A DNA stretch of 64,000 bases, from contig DVJD01000108.1 of the NCBI GenBank assembly GCA_018710785.1, positions 1-64,000 of the forward strand, read 5' to 3'. A program made the position numbers and the translations under genes. The notes under the pieces were generated by a model. The model was not told where the DNA came from and did no database searches. It saw only the letters and a list, made by a program, of their open reading frames with translations. Positions 51,812-60,855 of the stretch are shown here, piece after piece (position 1 is the first letter of the stretch; every line of letters starts with the position of its first letter). This stretch comes from Candidatus Fimimorpha excrementavium (GTDB taxonomy: Bacteria > Bacillota > Clostridia > Lachnospirales > Lachnospiraceae).

Positions 51812-51991
51812 GATAAGAGGGTGCTGCAAAATTCGCACCGTACAGAAAAAATAATCAGCCGTTTGCCCATTGAAATACAAATCTGTCTGACTGTTCGTTT
51901 ACATCGTACATTCAACCAGATTTGTATTTTAAAAGTCAAACAGCAGGATTATTTTTCTGTGACTATGCGAATTTTGCAGCACCCTCTTATC
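51812..51991. repeat. 180-nt compound palindromic element with nested inverted repeat
   Basis: Perfect 26-nt outer arms gataagagggtgctgcaaaattcgca / tgcgaattttgcagcaccctcttatc; inner gtttgcccattgaaatacaaatctg / cagatttgtattttaaaagtcaaac. Confidence 0.93.
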
Positions 51992-52018
51992 GTTCAAAAG
52001 TCAAACAGCTTCCGGGTT

Positions 52019-53413
52019 CTAAATCGTCTGCCATCCTTCCGGCAGATAGGTCTTGGTATTTCGGATCATTTCTGTCAGAAGCGTTCGGCTGTCCTCTTCG
52101 TTTAAGTTGACCAGCGGATCATTCCGGAAAGCCTTCAGCGCCAGTTCAAAATCGCAGGTGAGAGCGGCCTTAAGAATATCCCGGTGATTTTCCACGTGGG
52201 GCATGATGAGGGCCAGTACGTTTTCCGGTATGCTGCCTGCGTCCACAGGGCGGATACTGTCACGGCTGAAGAAGGCATTGGTCTCCACCACACTGCCCAG
52301 CGGAAGATTTTTGATCTGGCCGGAGTTGGGAATGTTGACGTTGGTCACCATGGTATGCAGTCCCAACAGCGCCTTAATTAATAAGATACCTTCTTCTCCC
52401 GTATCCTTCAGCTGCAGTTCTTCCTCGCCTTTTAAGAGACGTTCACTGCGGGCCAGACGCTCGTTCAGCTGGTTTTTGCGGAAGGCCACAGTGGTCAGGC
52501 CGAATTTCCAGCTTTTCACTGTCTGCGGATCTTTTAAATAATCATCGTGGGGCATAAACTCAGCCAGATGGCGGTCCCCGGCAGCGGCGATCAGACCGTA
52601 ACGGTGGAAGAGGTCAAATTTGACGCAGTGGGCGCAGGCAAAACTGTTGTTCATCCAGTTGTCGTCTTTTTTTGCGTAGCCTTCCGTGCGGTGGGCTTCC
52701 ACATAATCGCGGTAGATGGGGAAGATGTCGATGGCCTTATAGGAGGCTGAGGTCAGCCAGGTGAAGTGATTGATTCCGATTACATTGGTGATGATTTCAT
52801 TTCTGGGGATGTCGGGAATGCCTTTTACATCACTTAAAATAGAGGCCAGCAGCTTTTGGGTGCCGAATACCTCATGGCAGCAGCCGAAGGCCTTGATCTC
52901 TGGAAAGACATGGTACAGCGTCTGCACGCAGAGGGCCATGGGGTTGGTATAGTTGATGACCCAGGCATTGGGGGAAAAGTCACGGATCGCTTCTGCGATG
53001 GTGACAAACATGGGAATAGTGCGAAGCGCGCGAACCAATCCGCCGGGGCCTGCTGTGTCGCCGACGGACTGCCAGATGCCGTAGGCCTCCGGTGCATGGA
53101 CGTCGGATTCCATCTCATCGAAGGTGCCGGGGAGAATGGAAATGATGACGAAATCGGCGCCGGTCAGCGCTTCCTTCAGAGTATCTGCTGTCTCATAGTT
53201 CCAGATGCCTTTGACGTCTTCCCTTCCGTTTAAACGGTTGCCGATGATTTCATTGTGCCTGGCGGCTTCTTTGTTAATGTCATACAGAGAGACGGTTCCG
53301 CTTAAAGCCGGTTCTTTGGCCAGATCCGTCATAAGGCCCCAGGCCCAGCCGCGGGATCCTCCGCCGATGTAGGCGATTCTTAAATCACGGACGGTTCCAT
53401 TTTCATAATTCAT
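52019..53413 (-). CDS. Glycoside hydrolase family 4 (NAD+-dependent) protein
   Basis: IAYIGGGSRGWAWGLMTDL Rossmann motif, VINYTNPMALC, KAFGCCHEVFG, GINHFTWL; start at MNYENGTVRD. Confidence 0.9.
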   Translation of the reverse strand: MNYENGTVRDLRIAYIGGGSRGWAWGLMTDLAKEPALSGTVSLYDINKEAARHNEIIGNRLNGREDVKGIWNYETADTLKEALTGADFVIISILPGTFDEMESDVHAPEAYGIWQSVGDTAGPGGLVRALRTIPMFVTIAEAIRDFSPNAWVINYTNPMALCVQTLYHVFPEIKAFGCCHEVFGTQKLLASILSDVKGIPDIPRNEIITNVIGINHFTWLTSASYKAIDIFPIYRDYVEAHRTEGYAKKDDNWMNNSFACAHCVKFDLFHRYGLIAAAGDRHLAEFMPHDDYLKDPQTVKSWKFGLTTVAFRKNQLNERLARSERLLKGEEELQLKDTGEEGILLIKALLGLHTMVTNVNIPNSGQIKNLPLGSVVETNAFFSRDSIRPVDAGSIPENVLALIMPHVENHRDILKAALTCDFELALKAFRNDPLVNLNEEDSRTLLTEMIRNTKTYLPEGWQTI

Positions 53414-53562
53414 ACGAGGTATACCTGCCTTTCTAATTTTATAGACATTATACGTCATTTTGGTATAATAATCTTATAATATATTGACTTTTTCGCCGGA
53501 TAATCAAACGATATTGCGGATTTTGGCGGAAGGGCAGCCGGAACGGGACCATTTTTAGGAGG

Positions 53563-54489
53563 ATGAAAACGAGAATGATGGAAATACATGGCAAAGAAGA
53601 GAGGAAAGAGACAGAGAGGACGGAGAACTATGGCATCTGGATTGGAAATGTATTTGTGGAGAGAATCAGCAGACAGTATGAATACAGTATGGTACAGCGG
53701 CATTTTCACAGTGAATATGAAATCTATTATCTGATCAAAGGGGATCGGTATTATTTTATTGATCAGAAGATTTATGCGGTACCCAGCGGAACACTTGTCT
53801 TCGTTGATAAGGGACAAATTCATAAAACAAGTATGGGGAGAGAACCGGCCCATGAAAGAATACTGATTCAGCTGAAAGATGACCGGATATCCGGTCTGCT
53901 GGAGGGGACGGAGGAAGGAAACCTGGATGGTTTTTTCGGCAGAAACAGCGGAGCCTTGACGTTGGATGGAGAGAACAGAAAATATGTGGAGTCTATTTTA
54001 AGAAGAATTGAGGAAGAAGTCAGGGAAAAGCGGTATAGGGCAGAAGGAATGGTTCAGATTTTGGTGGCGGAACTGCTTCTGTGCGCATCCAGAATCCTTC
54101 GGAAAAAGGAAGGAAAGCCAGTGCCGGAGGGCGCGAAGCCAGCGCGCCACAGCAAAGTGCAGGAGGTGGCAGGGTATATTACTGCCCATATCCAGGAACC
54201 CATGTCCCTGGAGTCTTTGGCAGAGAAGTTTTTTGTCAGCAAATATTATCTTTGCAGGATTTTTAAAGAGATTACGGGATTTACGGTCAATGAATTTATC
54301 AATGTGAGCCGGGTCAAATATGCGGCTGCGTTACTGGAACATGAGAAATGGAGCATTACGGCGGTGGCCGACGCCGCAGGATATGACAGTATTACTTACT
54401 TTGAACGGATGTTTAAGCGATACCTGAATCTGACGCCGGGGCAATATAGAAAAAGAGAGAAGGCTGATGCCGACTTTACACCGCTGTAG
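53563..54489 (+). CDS. AraC-family transcriptional regulator
   Basis: HFHSEYEIYYLIKGDRYYFID; HTH FFVSKYYLCRIFKEITGFTVNEFINVSRVKYAA...TYFERMFKRYLNLTPGQYRK. Confidence 0.95.
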   Translation: MKTRMMEIHGKEERKETERTENYGIWIGNVFVERISRQYEYSMVQRHFHSEYEIYYLIKGDRYYFIDQKIYAVPSGTLVFVDKGQIHKTSMGREPAHERILIQLKDDRISGLLEGTEEGNLDGFFGRNSGALTLDGENRKYVESILRRIEEEVREKRYRAEGMVQILVAELLLCASRILRKKEGKPVPEGAKPARHSKVQEVAGYITAHIQEPMSLESLAEKFFVSKYYLCRIFKEITGFTVNEFINVSRVKYAAALLEHEKWSITAVADAAGYDSITYFERMFKRYLNLTPGQYRKREKADADFTPL

Positions 54490-54538
54490 CGATGCAAGGC
54501 TGGCAGCAGCCTTCCCTCCTTTTGAACGGATAAAAGAC

Positions 54539-54865
54539 CTATTCTTCGTCCTCTTCCCCTACGATTTCATCGTACTCCGCCTCATCCAACAGTTCATCAA
54601 AGGCATCGGCGACGATTTCGTATTCATCGTCCCCCTCGATATTATCCAAAATAGGATTGCCGTCCTTGTCTTCCTGATAGCGGTAAAGGAACACCTCGCC
54701 TTCCTCGGATTCCGCCCCTTCCATGGGCAGCAGAGCGATATAATCGTTTTCACCTGCCTCAAAAATTGTCAGTACGATGCATTCCACTTCGCTTCCGTCA
54801 TCCAGAGAAAGGGTGACAGTCATTTCTTCTTCCGGCGCTGCGTTTAAATTTTTCTTCTTTTCCAT
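54539..54865 (-). CDS. DUF1292 domain-containing protein
   Basis: TVTLSLDDGSEVECIVLTIFEAGENDYIALLPM...VFLYRYQEDKDGNPILDNIEGDDEYEIVADAFDELLDE. Confidence 0.9.
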   Translation of the reverse strand: MEKKKNLNAAPEEEMTVTLSLDDGSEVECIVLTIFEAGENDYIALLPMEGAESEEGEVFLYRYQEDKDGNPILDNIEGDDEYEIVADAFDELLDEAEYDEIVGEEDEE

Positions 54866-54894
54866 TGGATACCTTCTTTCCTAAACGTTTTTGA

Positions 54895-55992
54895 TTATAC
54901 ATTGAAACGGAACAGAATGACATCTCCATCCTGTACCACATAATCCTTTCCTTCCAGGCGTACCAGACCTTTTTCTTTGGCTGCCGTATAGGATTTGCAG
55001 TCCAAAAGATCCTGGTAGTTTACCACCTCTGCGCGTATGAAGCCGCGTTCAAAATCGGAGTGGATTTTTCCCGCTGCTCCGGGGGCCTTTGTGCCCTTTT
55101 TGATGGTCCACGCGCGGGTTTCTGTCTCACCGGCAGTGAGGTAGCTGATTAAACCAAGGATATGATAGCTGGCAGTAATCAGTTTTTCCAGACCGGATTC
55201 TTTTAAACCGAGATCGTCCAGAAACATTTTCTTCTCTTCGTCGTCCAGTTCGGCAATTTCCTGCTCAATCTGCGCGCAGATGACAAATACTTCGCTGTTT
55301 TCTTCCTTTGCAAATGCGCGGACAGCCTGTACATGGGGATTGTTCACACCGTCATCGGCCAGATCATCTTCGGAAACATTGGCGGCATAAATCACCGGTT
55401 TGGATGTGAGTAGATTCAGAGAAGCGATGAAAGCAGCCTCATCGTCATCTTCCGGTTCCATGGTCTTGGCAGCCTTCCCTTCTTCCAGAACCGCCTGAAG
55501 GCGCTTTAAGATGGCAAGTTCCTTTGCAAGGGTCTTGTCATTCTGGGCCCCGCGGGTGGTTTTGGCGATTCGGCGTTCCAAAACTTCCAGATCGGCAAAT
55601 ACCAGCTCCAAATTGATGGTTTCGATATCGCGAAGCGGATTGATGGAGCCATCCACATGAACCACATTGGGATCTTCAAAGCAGCGAACCACATGAACGA
55701 TGGCATCCACTTCGCGGATGTTGGCCAGGAACTGATTTCCCAGGCCTTCCCCTTTGGAAGCCCCTTTCACAAGACCGGCGATATCGACAAATTCGATGAC
55801 AGCCGGAGTGATTTTCTGAGAATGGTAGAGATCAGCCAAAAGCTGCAGACGAAAATCCGGTACCGGAACCACGCCGATATTGGGATCAATGGTGCAGAAC
55901 GGATAATTGGCAGATTCCGCACCGGCTTTTGTCAGAGAGTTAAATAATGTACTTTTTCCCACGTTGGGTAAACCAACAATACCTAATTTCAT
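54895..55992 (-). CDS. ychF: Redox-regulated ATPase YchF
   Basis: MKLGIVGLPNVGKSTLFNSLTKAGAESANYPFCTIDPNIGVVPVPD; C-terminal TGS VRLEGKDYVVQDGDVILFRFNV. Confidence 0.98.
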   Translation of the reverse strand: MKLGIVGLPNVGKSTLFNSLTKAGAESANYPFCTIDPNIGVVPVPDFRLQLLADLYHSQKITPAVIEFVDIAGLVKGASKGEGLGNQFLANIREVDAIVHVVRCFEDPNVVHVDGSINPLRDIETINLELVFADLEVLERRIAKTTRGAQNDKTLAKELAILKRLQAVLEEGKAAKTMEPEDDDEAAFIASLNLLTSKPVIYAANVSEDDLADDGVNNPHVQAVRAFAKEENSEVFVICAQIEQEIAELDDEEKKMFLDDLGLKESGLEKLITASYHILGLISYLTAGETETRAWTIKKGTKAPGAAGKIHSDFERGFIRAEVVNYQDLLDCKSYTAAKEKGLVRLEGKDYVVQDGDVILFRFNV

Positions 55993-56335
55993 GGTAGATC
56001 CTTTCTTTTTTATATAATGTTGCTGTTCCAAGGAGAACTGCCAATGCGGGGCAGGCCTCCCGGGTGAAAACCTGAATGTAGTGTAGCATATTTTAGGGGC
56101 AAACACAACTGTTTGAAAAGTGAATTCGGCGGAAGCAGAAAAAATTTTTCGGGGAAACAGAAAATGAGATCATAGGACAAAAGTGGAGGAAGAGGAGGGG
56201 AGATAAAAGAAAAATAGGAGGAAAGTGGGGAGTCAAGTGGTGAAAAGGTGGAAAAAGAGTGCTAAAAATACAAAAAAGGAAGGATTTACCAGGAAAATTG
56301 TAAGAAATTTCACAGAAAATTCTTGTTAAAAAGGG

Positions 56336-56364
56336 TTGACCTCCATCTGGTTGTAGTTTAGAAT
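56336..56364 (+). promoter_or_regulatory. Sigma-A-type promoter of mraZ
   Basis: TTGACC - 17 nt - TAGAAT. Confidence 0.7.
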
Positions 56365-56375
56365 AAAGACATCGG

Positions 56376-56420
56376 GTGGAGAGAAGTGGGGAAAAGTGCA
56401 TCAAAGTGGTGACAAAGTGG
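56376..56420 (+). promoter_or_regulatory. Putative MraZ-binding repeat array (GTGG-type repeats)
   Basis: gtgg/gtgg/gtgc/gtgg/gtgg at 56376, 56386, 56396, 56406, 56417. Confidence 0.65.
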
Positions 56421-56440
56421 TACGAAAGAAGGTGATCAGT

Positions 56441-56869
56441 ATGCTCATGGGTGAATTTAATCACACCCTGGATTCCAAAGGACGTCTTATTATCCCGCAA
56501 AAGATCCGTGAGGACTTGGGGGAGTCTTTTGTTATATCCAAGAGCTTAGATCACTGTCTGGCCATTTACCCGATGCAGGAATGGGAAACCTTTACCAATA
56601 AATTGGCTTCCATGCCCCAGCTGTCAAATCCAAATGCCCGAAAATTAAATCACTTTTTTATAGGCGGGGCAGCGACCTGTGAAGTGGACAAGCAGGGAAG
56701 AATCCTGATTCCGGCCAATCTGCGGACGTTCGCGGGGCTTTCCAAGGATGTGGTTTTAGTGGGACAGACCAATAAAGTGGAAGTCTGGGACAAGGCAGCC
56801 TGGGAAGCATATAATGATTATGATGATGTGGAAGCGTTGGCGGGAAGTCTGGCTGAATTCGGAATCTGA
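56441..56869 (+). CDS. mraZ: Transcriptional regulator MraZ
   Basis: [30 protein letters not shown]; first gene of dcw cluster. Confidence 0.97.
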   Translation: MLMGEFNHTLDSKGRLIIPQKIREDLGESFVISKSLDHCLAIYPMQEWETFTNKLASMPQLSNPNARKLNHFFIGGAATCEVDKQGRILIPANLRTFAGLSKDVVLVGQTNKVEVWDKAAWEAYNDYDDVEALAGSLAEFGI

Positions 56870-56931
56870 TGAATTGGATGGGACATCCGGAGTCAGCAGG
56901 GGAAAGCAGCTCATGCGGAAAAGAGGAAACC

Positions 56932-57885
56932 ATGGAATTTGCACACAGATCTGTCCTGTTGAATGAGACAGTGGAACATTTAAATATCAAACCGGACGGA
57001 ATCTATGTGGACGGCACTCTCGGAGGAGGCGGTCATGCGTATGAGGTCTGTAAGCGTCTGGGAAAGGACGGACGTTTTATCGGAATTGACCAGGATGGGG
57101 AAGCTATCCGCGCAGCGACAAAACGGCTTCAGGAATTTCAGGATAAGATAACGATTGTGAGAAGCAATTATGTGGATTTCGAATCCGTGCTGGACCGTCT
57201 GAACGTGGGAAAAGTAGATGGAATCGTATTAGATCTCGGCGTTTCGTCCTATCAGCTGGATGAAGCGAAGAGAGGATTTACTTATAGAGAAGATGTGCCG
57301 CTGGATATGCGGATGGATCAGCGGCAGGAGAAGACGGCGAAAGATATCGTAAACGGATACAGCGAACAGGAGCTGTACCGTGTCATCCGTGATTATGGTG
57401 AGGACAAGTTTGCCAAGAATATTGCAAAGCATATCGCGGCGGCGAGAAAGGCAAAGCCGATTGAGACGACGGGAGAGCTGGTGGAGATCATTAAGGCAGC
57501 TATTCCCATGAAGATACGCGCGGCAGGCGGCCATCCTGCAAAGCAGACATTTCAGGCGATACGGATTGAACTGAACAGAGAGCTGGAAGTACTGAAACAG
57601 TCTTTGGATTCGATGATCAGGCGTTTGAATCCGGGAGGAAGACTGTGCATTATCACATTTCATTCTCTGGAAGATCGGATTGTGAAGACAAGTTTTCGGA
57701 CGAATGAAAATCCCTGTATCTGTCCGCCGGATTTTCCGGTATGCGTATGTAAGAGAGTCTCCAGGGGGAAAGTGATCACCAGAAAACCAATTCTGCCAAG
57801 CGCCGATGAGCTGGCAGAAAACAGCCGTTCCAAGAGCGCGAAACTGCGCGTGTTTGAACGGAATTCATCAGAATTGGAGGAGTGA
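56932..57885 (+). CDS. rsmH: 16S rRNA (cytosine(1402)-N(4))-methyltransferase
   Basis: [71 protein letters not shown]. Confidence 0.98.
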   Translation: MEFAHRSVLLNETVEHLNIKPDGIYVDGTLGGGGHAYEVCKRLGKDGRFIGIDQDGEAIRAATKRLQEFQDKITIVRSNYVDFESVLDRLNVGKVDGIVLDLGVSSYQLDEAKRGFTYREDVPLDMRMDQRQEKTAKDIVNGYSEQELYRVIRDYGEDKFAKNIAKHIAAARKAKPIETTGELVEIIKAAIPMKIRAAGGHPAKQTFQAIRIELNRELEVLKQSLDSMIRRLNPGGRLCIITFHSLEDRIVKTSFRTNENPCICPPDFPVCVCKRVSRGKVITRKPILPSADELAENSRSKSAKLRVFERNSSELEE

Positions 57886-57887
57886 AA

Positions 57888-58400
57888 ATGGCACAGAGAA
57901 AAGGGAGACAGACTCCATATGGGCGCACGCCGTCGACGGGCCGTTATGTGGAAGATAATGTGGTAAGACGGATGGAAATAGATGTGCCGATACCGGAGGA
58001 ATTCGAAGAGCGGCGCCGAAGAGCCAGGAGAAGAAGAGCAATCCGGGAACGGACACAGCAGAACAGGGAAAAGGGAAGACAGTATACACTGATTCAGATG
58101 GGAGCGCTGGCGATTGCAGTGGTCGGTGTACTCGGCTTCGGAGTGCGCTATCTGAAGGCCCATGATGAGATGAATACCTATATTCAGAATATTGCAAGGC
58201 TGGAGGAAGAGTACAGCAATAAAGTATCGGAGAATGACGGCTTATCTGCCAGAATTGAATCGGAGATTGATTATAATGAAATTTACCGTATTGCAACGGA
58301 AGAACTTGGTATGAGCTATCCGCAGAAACATCAGGAAATTGAGTATGATCATGTAGAAAGTGAGTACGTACGGCAATATGATGACATCCCGAATGAATAA
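57888..58400 (+). CDS. ftsL: FtsL-like cell division protein
   Basis: Short bitopic protein with one TM and coiled coil between rsmH and PBP genes. Confidence 0.8.
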   Translation: MAQRKGRQTPYGRTPSTGRYVEDNVVRRMEIDVPIPEEFEERRRRARRRRAIRERTQQNREKGRQYTLIQMGALAIAVVGVLGFGVRYLKAHDEMNTYIQNIARLEEEYSNKVSENDGLSARIESEIDYNEIYRIATEELGMSYPQKHQEIEYDHVESEYVRQYDDIPNE

Positions 58401-60738
58401 AAATAAAAGAAAATCCAAATCAAAAAACGATAAGGAACAAAAGAAATTTCTCAGTCATAAGCTGGCACTGTTGTTCATTGCAATTGTGCTGGCTTTATGT
58501 GCGTTGATTACATATATGACACAGATCGCAGTGACAAAAAACGACGAATATACCAAGAAATCTATGACGCAGATGGATTATCAGAGTTCTACAATCATAG
58601 CGAAAAGCGGAGACATCATGGACCGCAATATGACGCCGGTGGCACTCAGCGAACGGGTGTATATTCTGATCCTGGATCCAAAAGTCATAACGGAAACCAC
58701 GCAGACCAGCGGAAAGGAAGGGTCCATGGAAGCGACGATTCAGGCATTGGTTCAGTATTTTGGGCTGGATGCCGACGACCTTCGAAAGACTATACAGGAA
58801 AACGCTTCCAGAAGTTATCTAAGGTATCAGACAAATGGGTCGAAAACAGTATTGTCTGATGAGCAGGTTACTGCATTCAATGAAGCAAAAGACGCTTATA
58901 ATGACCTTTCATCGGAAGAACGCAAACAGAATCCGGATGATAAATCCATCATTACAGGAGTTTGGTTTGAAACGGAATATAGAAGAAGCTATCCATTCAA
59001 CGATCTGGAAAGTAAAGTCATTGGTTTTACTACCCAGGATACGACACAAGGATTGTGGGGGTTGGAACTGACATACAATGATGTTCTCAGAGGAACCAAC
59101 GGAAGATCGTTTGGCCATGTTAATGAAGAAAATACCCTGAGCCGGGAGACGATTCCGGCTCAAGATGGTTATAGTCTGGTGACGACTTTGGATATGAATA
59201 TGAGCCGCATTATTTCCAATGTGGTGGAAGAGTGGAGCGAAGAAGTAGGAGGGAAAAGTATCAGTGTGCTTGCCATGAATCCGCAGAATGGTGAGATCCT
59301 TTCCATGTATGACAGTACCAATTATAATTTGAATGATCCCACGGATTTATCCATGATTTATACAGAAGAGCAGCTTCAGAGTCCGGAGACCATCCCGATC
59401 ATGCAGGACTTCTATACGACTGATGAGCAGAAGGCGACACTGGCTTCCATGACATATGAAGAAAAAATTCTGAATCTGAGGCAGCTTACCTGGCGGAATT
59501 TCAGTATCAGCAATACGTTTGAACCCGGTTCCACCGCTAAGCCTCTCACTGTGGCGGCAGCCATGGAAGAGGGAACGGTGGTGCCAAGCGACAGTTTTGA
59601 GTGTACAGGAGCTTTGCAGGTGGCTGATAATCTGATCAAATGCCATAATTATGCCATAGGCGGATGCGGAATTATTAATCTGGAAGGGGCGCTGGCCAAT
59701 TCCTGCAACGTGGCTTTGATGGAAATCGGAGAAGAACTTGGGAGACAGGAGTTTTACCGGTATCAGAAACTCTTTAATCTGGGAGAAAAAACAGGAATCG
59801 ATCTTCCGGGGGAGGCTTCCGGTCTGCTTTTTACAGAAGATCAGCTGAATATCACAGAGCTTGCCACCAGTTCCTTTGGGCAGGGATATAATTCCACGAT
59901 GATTCAGATTGCCAGCGCCACGTGTTCTCTTTTAAATGGCGGATATTACTATAAACCTTATGTGGTGAAGCAGGTGCTGGACAGTGAAGGACGTGTGGTC
60001 AAGGAGACGGAACCTGAAATTGTCCGTGAGACAGTCAGCGAAGAGACAAGTGACTTTATGAAGGATGCGTTCTTTCTCACCGTGGAGGAAGGTACCGGAG
60101 GAGGAACAAAGATTTCTGGTTATCATATCGGAGGAAAGACTGGTACCGCTGAAAAACTCCCAAGAGGAAATGGAAAATATCTGGTATCCATCATTACAGC
60201 CGTACCGATTGAAGAACCGGAATTATTGCTCTATGTTGTCATCGACGAGCCCAATGTGGAAAATCAGGCGGACAGTGAACCGGCTCAGAGACTGGCCGGA
60301 CGTATTTTGGAGCAGCTGCTGCCATATGCGGGTATTTATTCGGATGACGATGTAAATCCGGAAGATTATGACTGGAATACCGAGGAACTGATCCAAGATG
60401 ATCAGTGGCCGTCGGGCGATTCCTTCATCGATAATCCAGAGGCTGCAGGGACGGTATCCGGAGAAGAAGAGGAGGAGCTTCCTTCCGCACCGGCCGGTGA
60501 TCCGGCAGGCCAGGTGACGCCGGAAGAGACAGAAACACCGGCAGTCACCGATGGAGGGACGACAGAACCAGGAGTGACAGATCCTGCGGAAACGCAGCCG
60601 CCGTCGGAACCTGAGGGGGATCCGTCACAGACAGAACCGGCGCAGGTGCCGGAAGAGACGGTTCCGGTGGAAGAAACCGCGCCCCCGTCGGATCCGGAGG
60701 GACAGGACAGCGGCGCTCAGACAGACGTTGGAGAATAG
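58381..60738 (+). CDS. Penicillin-binding protein (class B transpeptidase)
   Basis: FEPGSTAKPLTVAAAMEEG (SxxK), SCN, GKTGTAEK (KTG); acidic Pro/Glu/Thr-rich C-terminal tail. Confidence 0.94.
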   Translation: MTSRMNKNKRKSKSKNDKEQKKFLSHKLALLFIAIVLALCALITYMTQIAVTKNDEYTKKSMTQMDYQSSTIIAKSGDIMDRNMTPVALSERVYILILDPKVITETTQTSGKEGSMEATIQALVQYFGLDADDLRKTIQENASRSYLRYQTNGSKTVLSDEQVTAFNEAKDAYNDLSSEERKQNPDDKSIITGVWFETEYRRSYPFNDLESKVIGFTTQDTTQGLWGLELTYNDVLRGTNGRSFGHVNEENTLSRETIPAQDGYSLVTTLDMNMSRIISNVVEEWSEEVGGKSISVLAMNPQNGEILSMYDSTNYNLNDPTDLSMIYTEEQLQSPETIPIMQDFYTTDEQKATLASMTYEEKILNLRQLTWRNFSISNTFEPGSTAKPLTVAAAMEEGTVVPSDSFECTGALQVADNLIKCHNYAIGGCGIINLEGALANSCNVALMEIGEELGRQEFYRYQKLFNLGEKTGIDLPGEASGLLFTEDQLNITELATSSFGQGYNSTMIQIASATCSLLNGGYYYKPYVVKQVLDSEGRVVKETEPEIVRETVSEETSDFMKDAFFLTVEEGTGGGTKISGYHIGGKTGTAEKLPRGNGKYLVSIITAVPIEEPELLLYVVIDEPNVENQADSEPAQRLAGRILEQLLPYAGIYSDDDVNPEDYDWNTEELIQDDQWPSGDSFIDNPEAAGTVSGEEEEELPSAPAGDPAGQVTPEETETPAVTDGGTTEPGVTDPAETQPPSEPEGDPSQTEPAQVPEETVPVEETAPPSDPEGQDSGAQTDVGE

Positions 60739-60791
60739 GGGGCTGTTGCATATGGCAACAACCCCCTATGTAAGTTTTTCAGCCTTCGGCC

Positions 60792-60816
60792 GACAGGATT
60801 CATATATCCTGTCTTT
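60792..60816 (+). terminator. Intrinsic terminator between the two PBP genes
   Basis: gacaggat tcata(t) atcctgtc tttt; preceded by another hairpin ataggggg..ccccctat at 60733-60767. Confidence 0.6.
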
Positions 60817-60855
60817 TCCCGTATATTATTAATGATACCATATGGGAGGGACAGT

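Noticed and set aside
47841-53413. C-glycoside deglycosylation (Dgp-type) system
   Set aside because: Gfo/Idh/MocA and TIM-barrel genes fit, but no small DgpB-type beta-barrel partner is present, so a specific C-glycosidase call is not supported.
56183-56265. Purine-rich GTGG stretch as a coding region
   Set aside because: Upstream of the mraZ promoter with no supported ORF; better explained as protein-binding repeats or low-complexity DNA.
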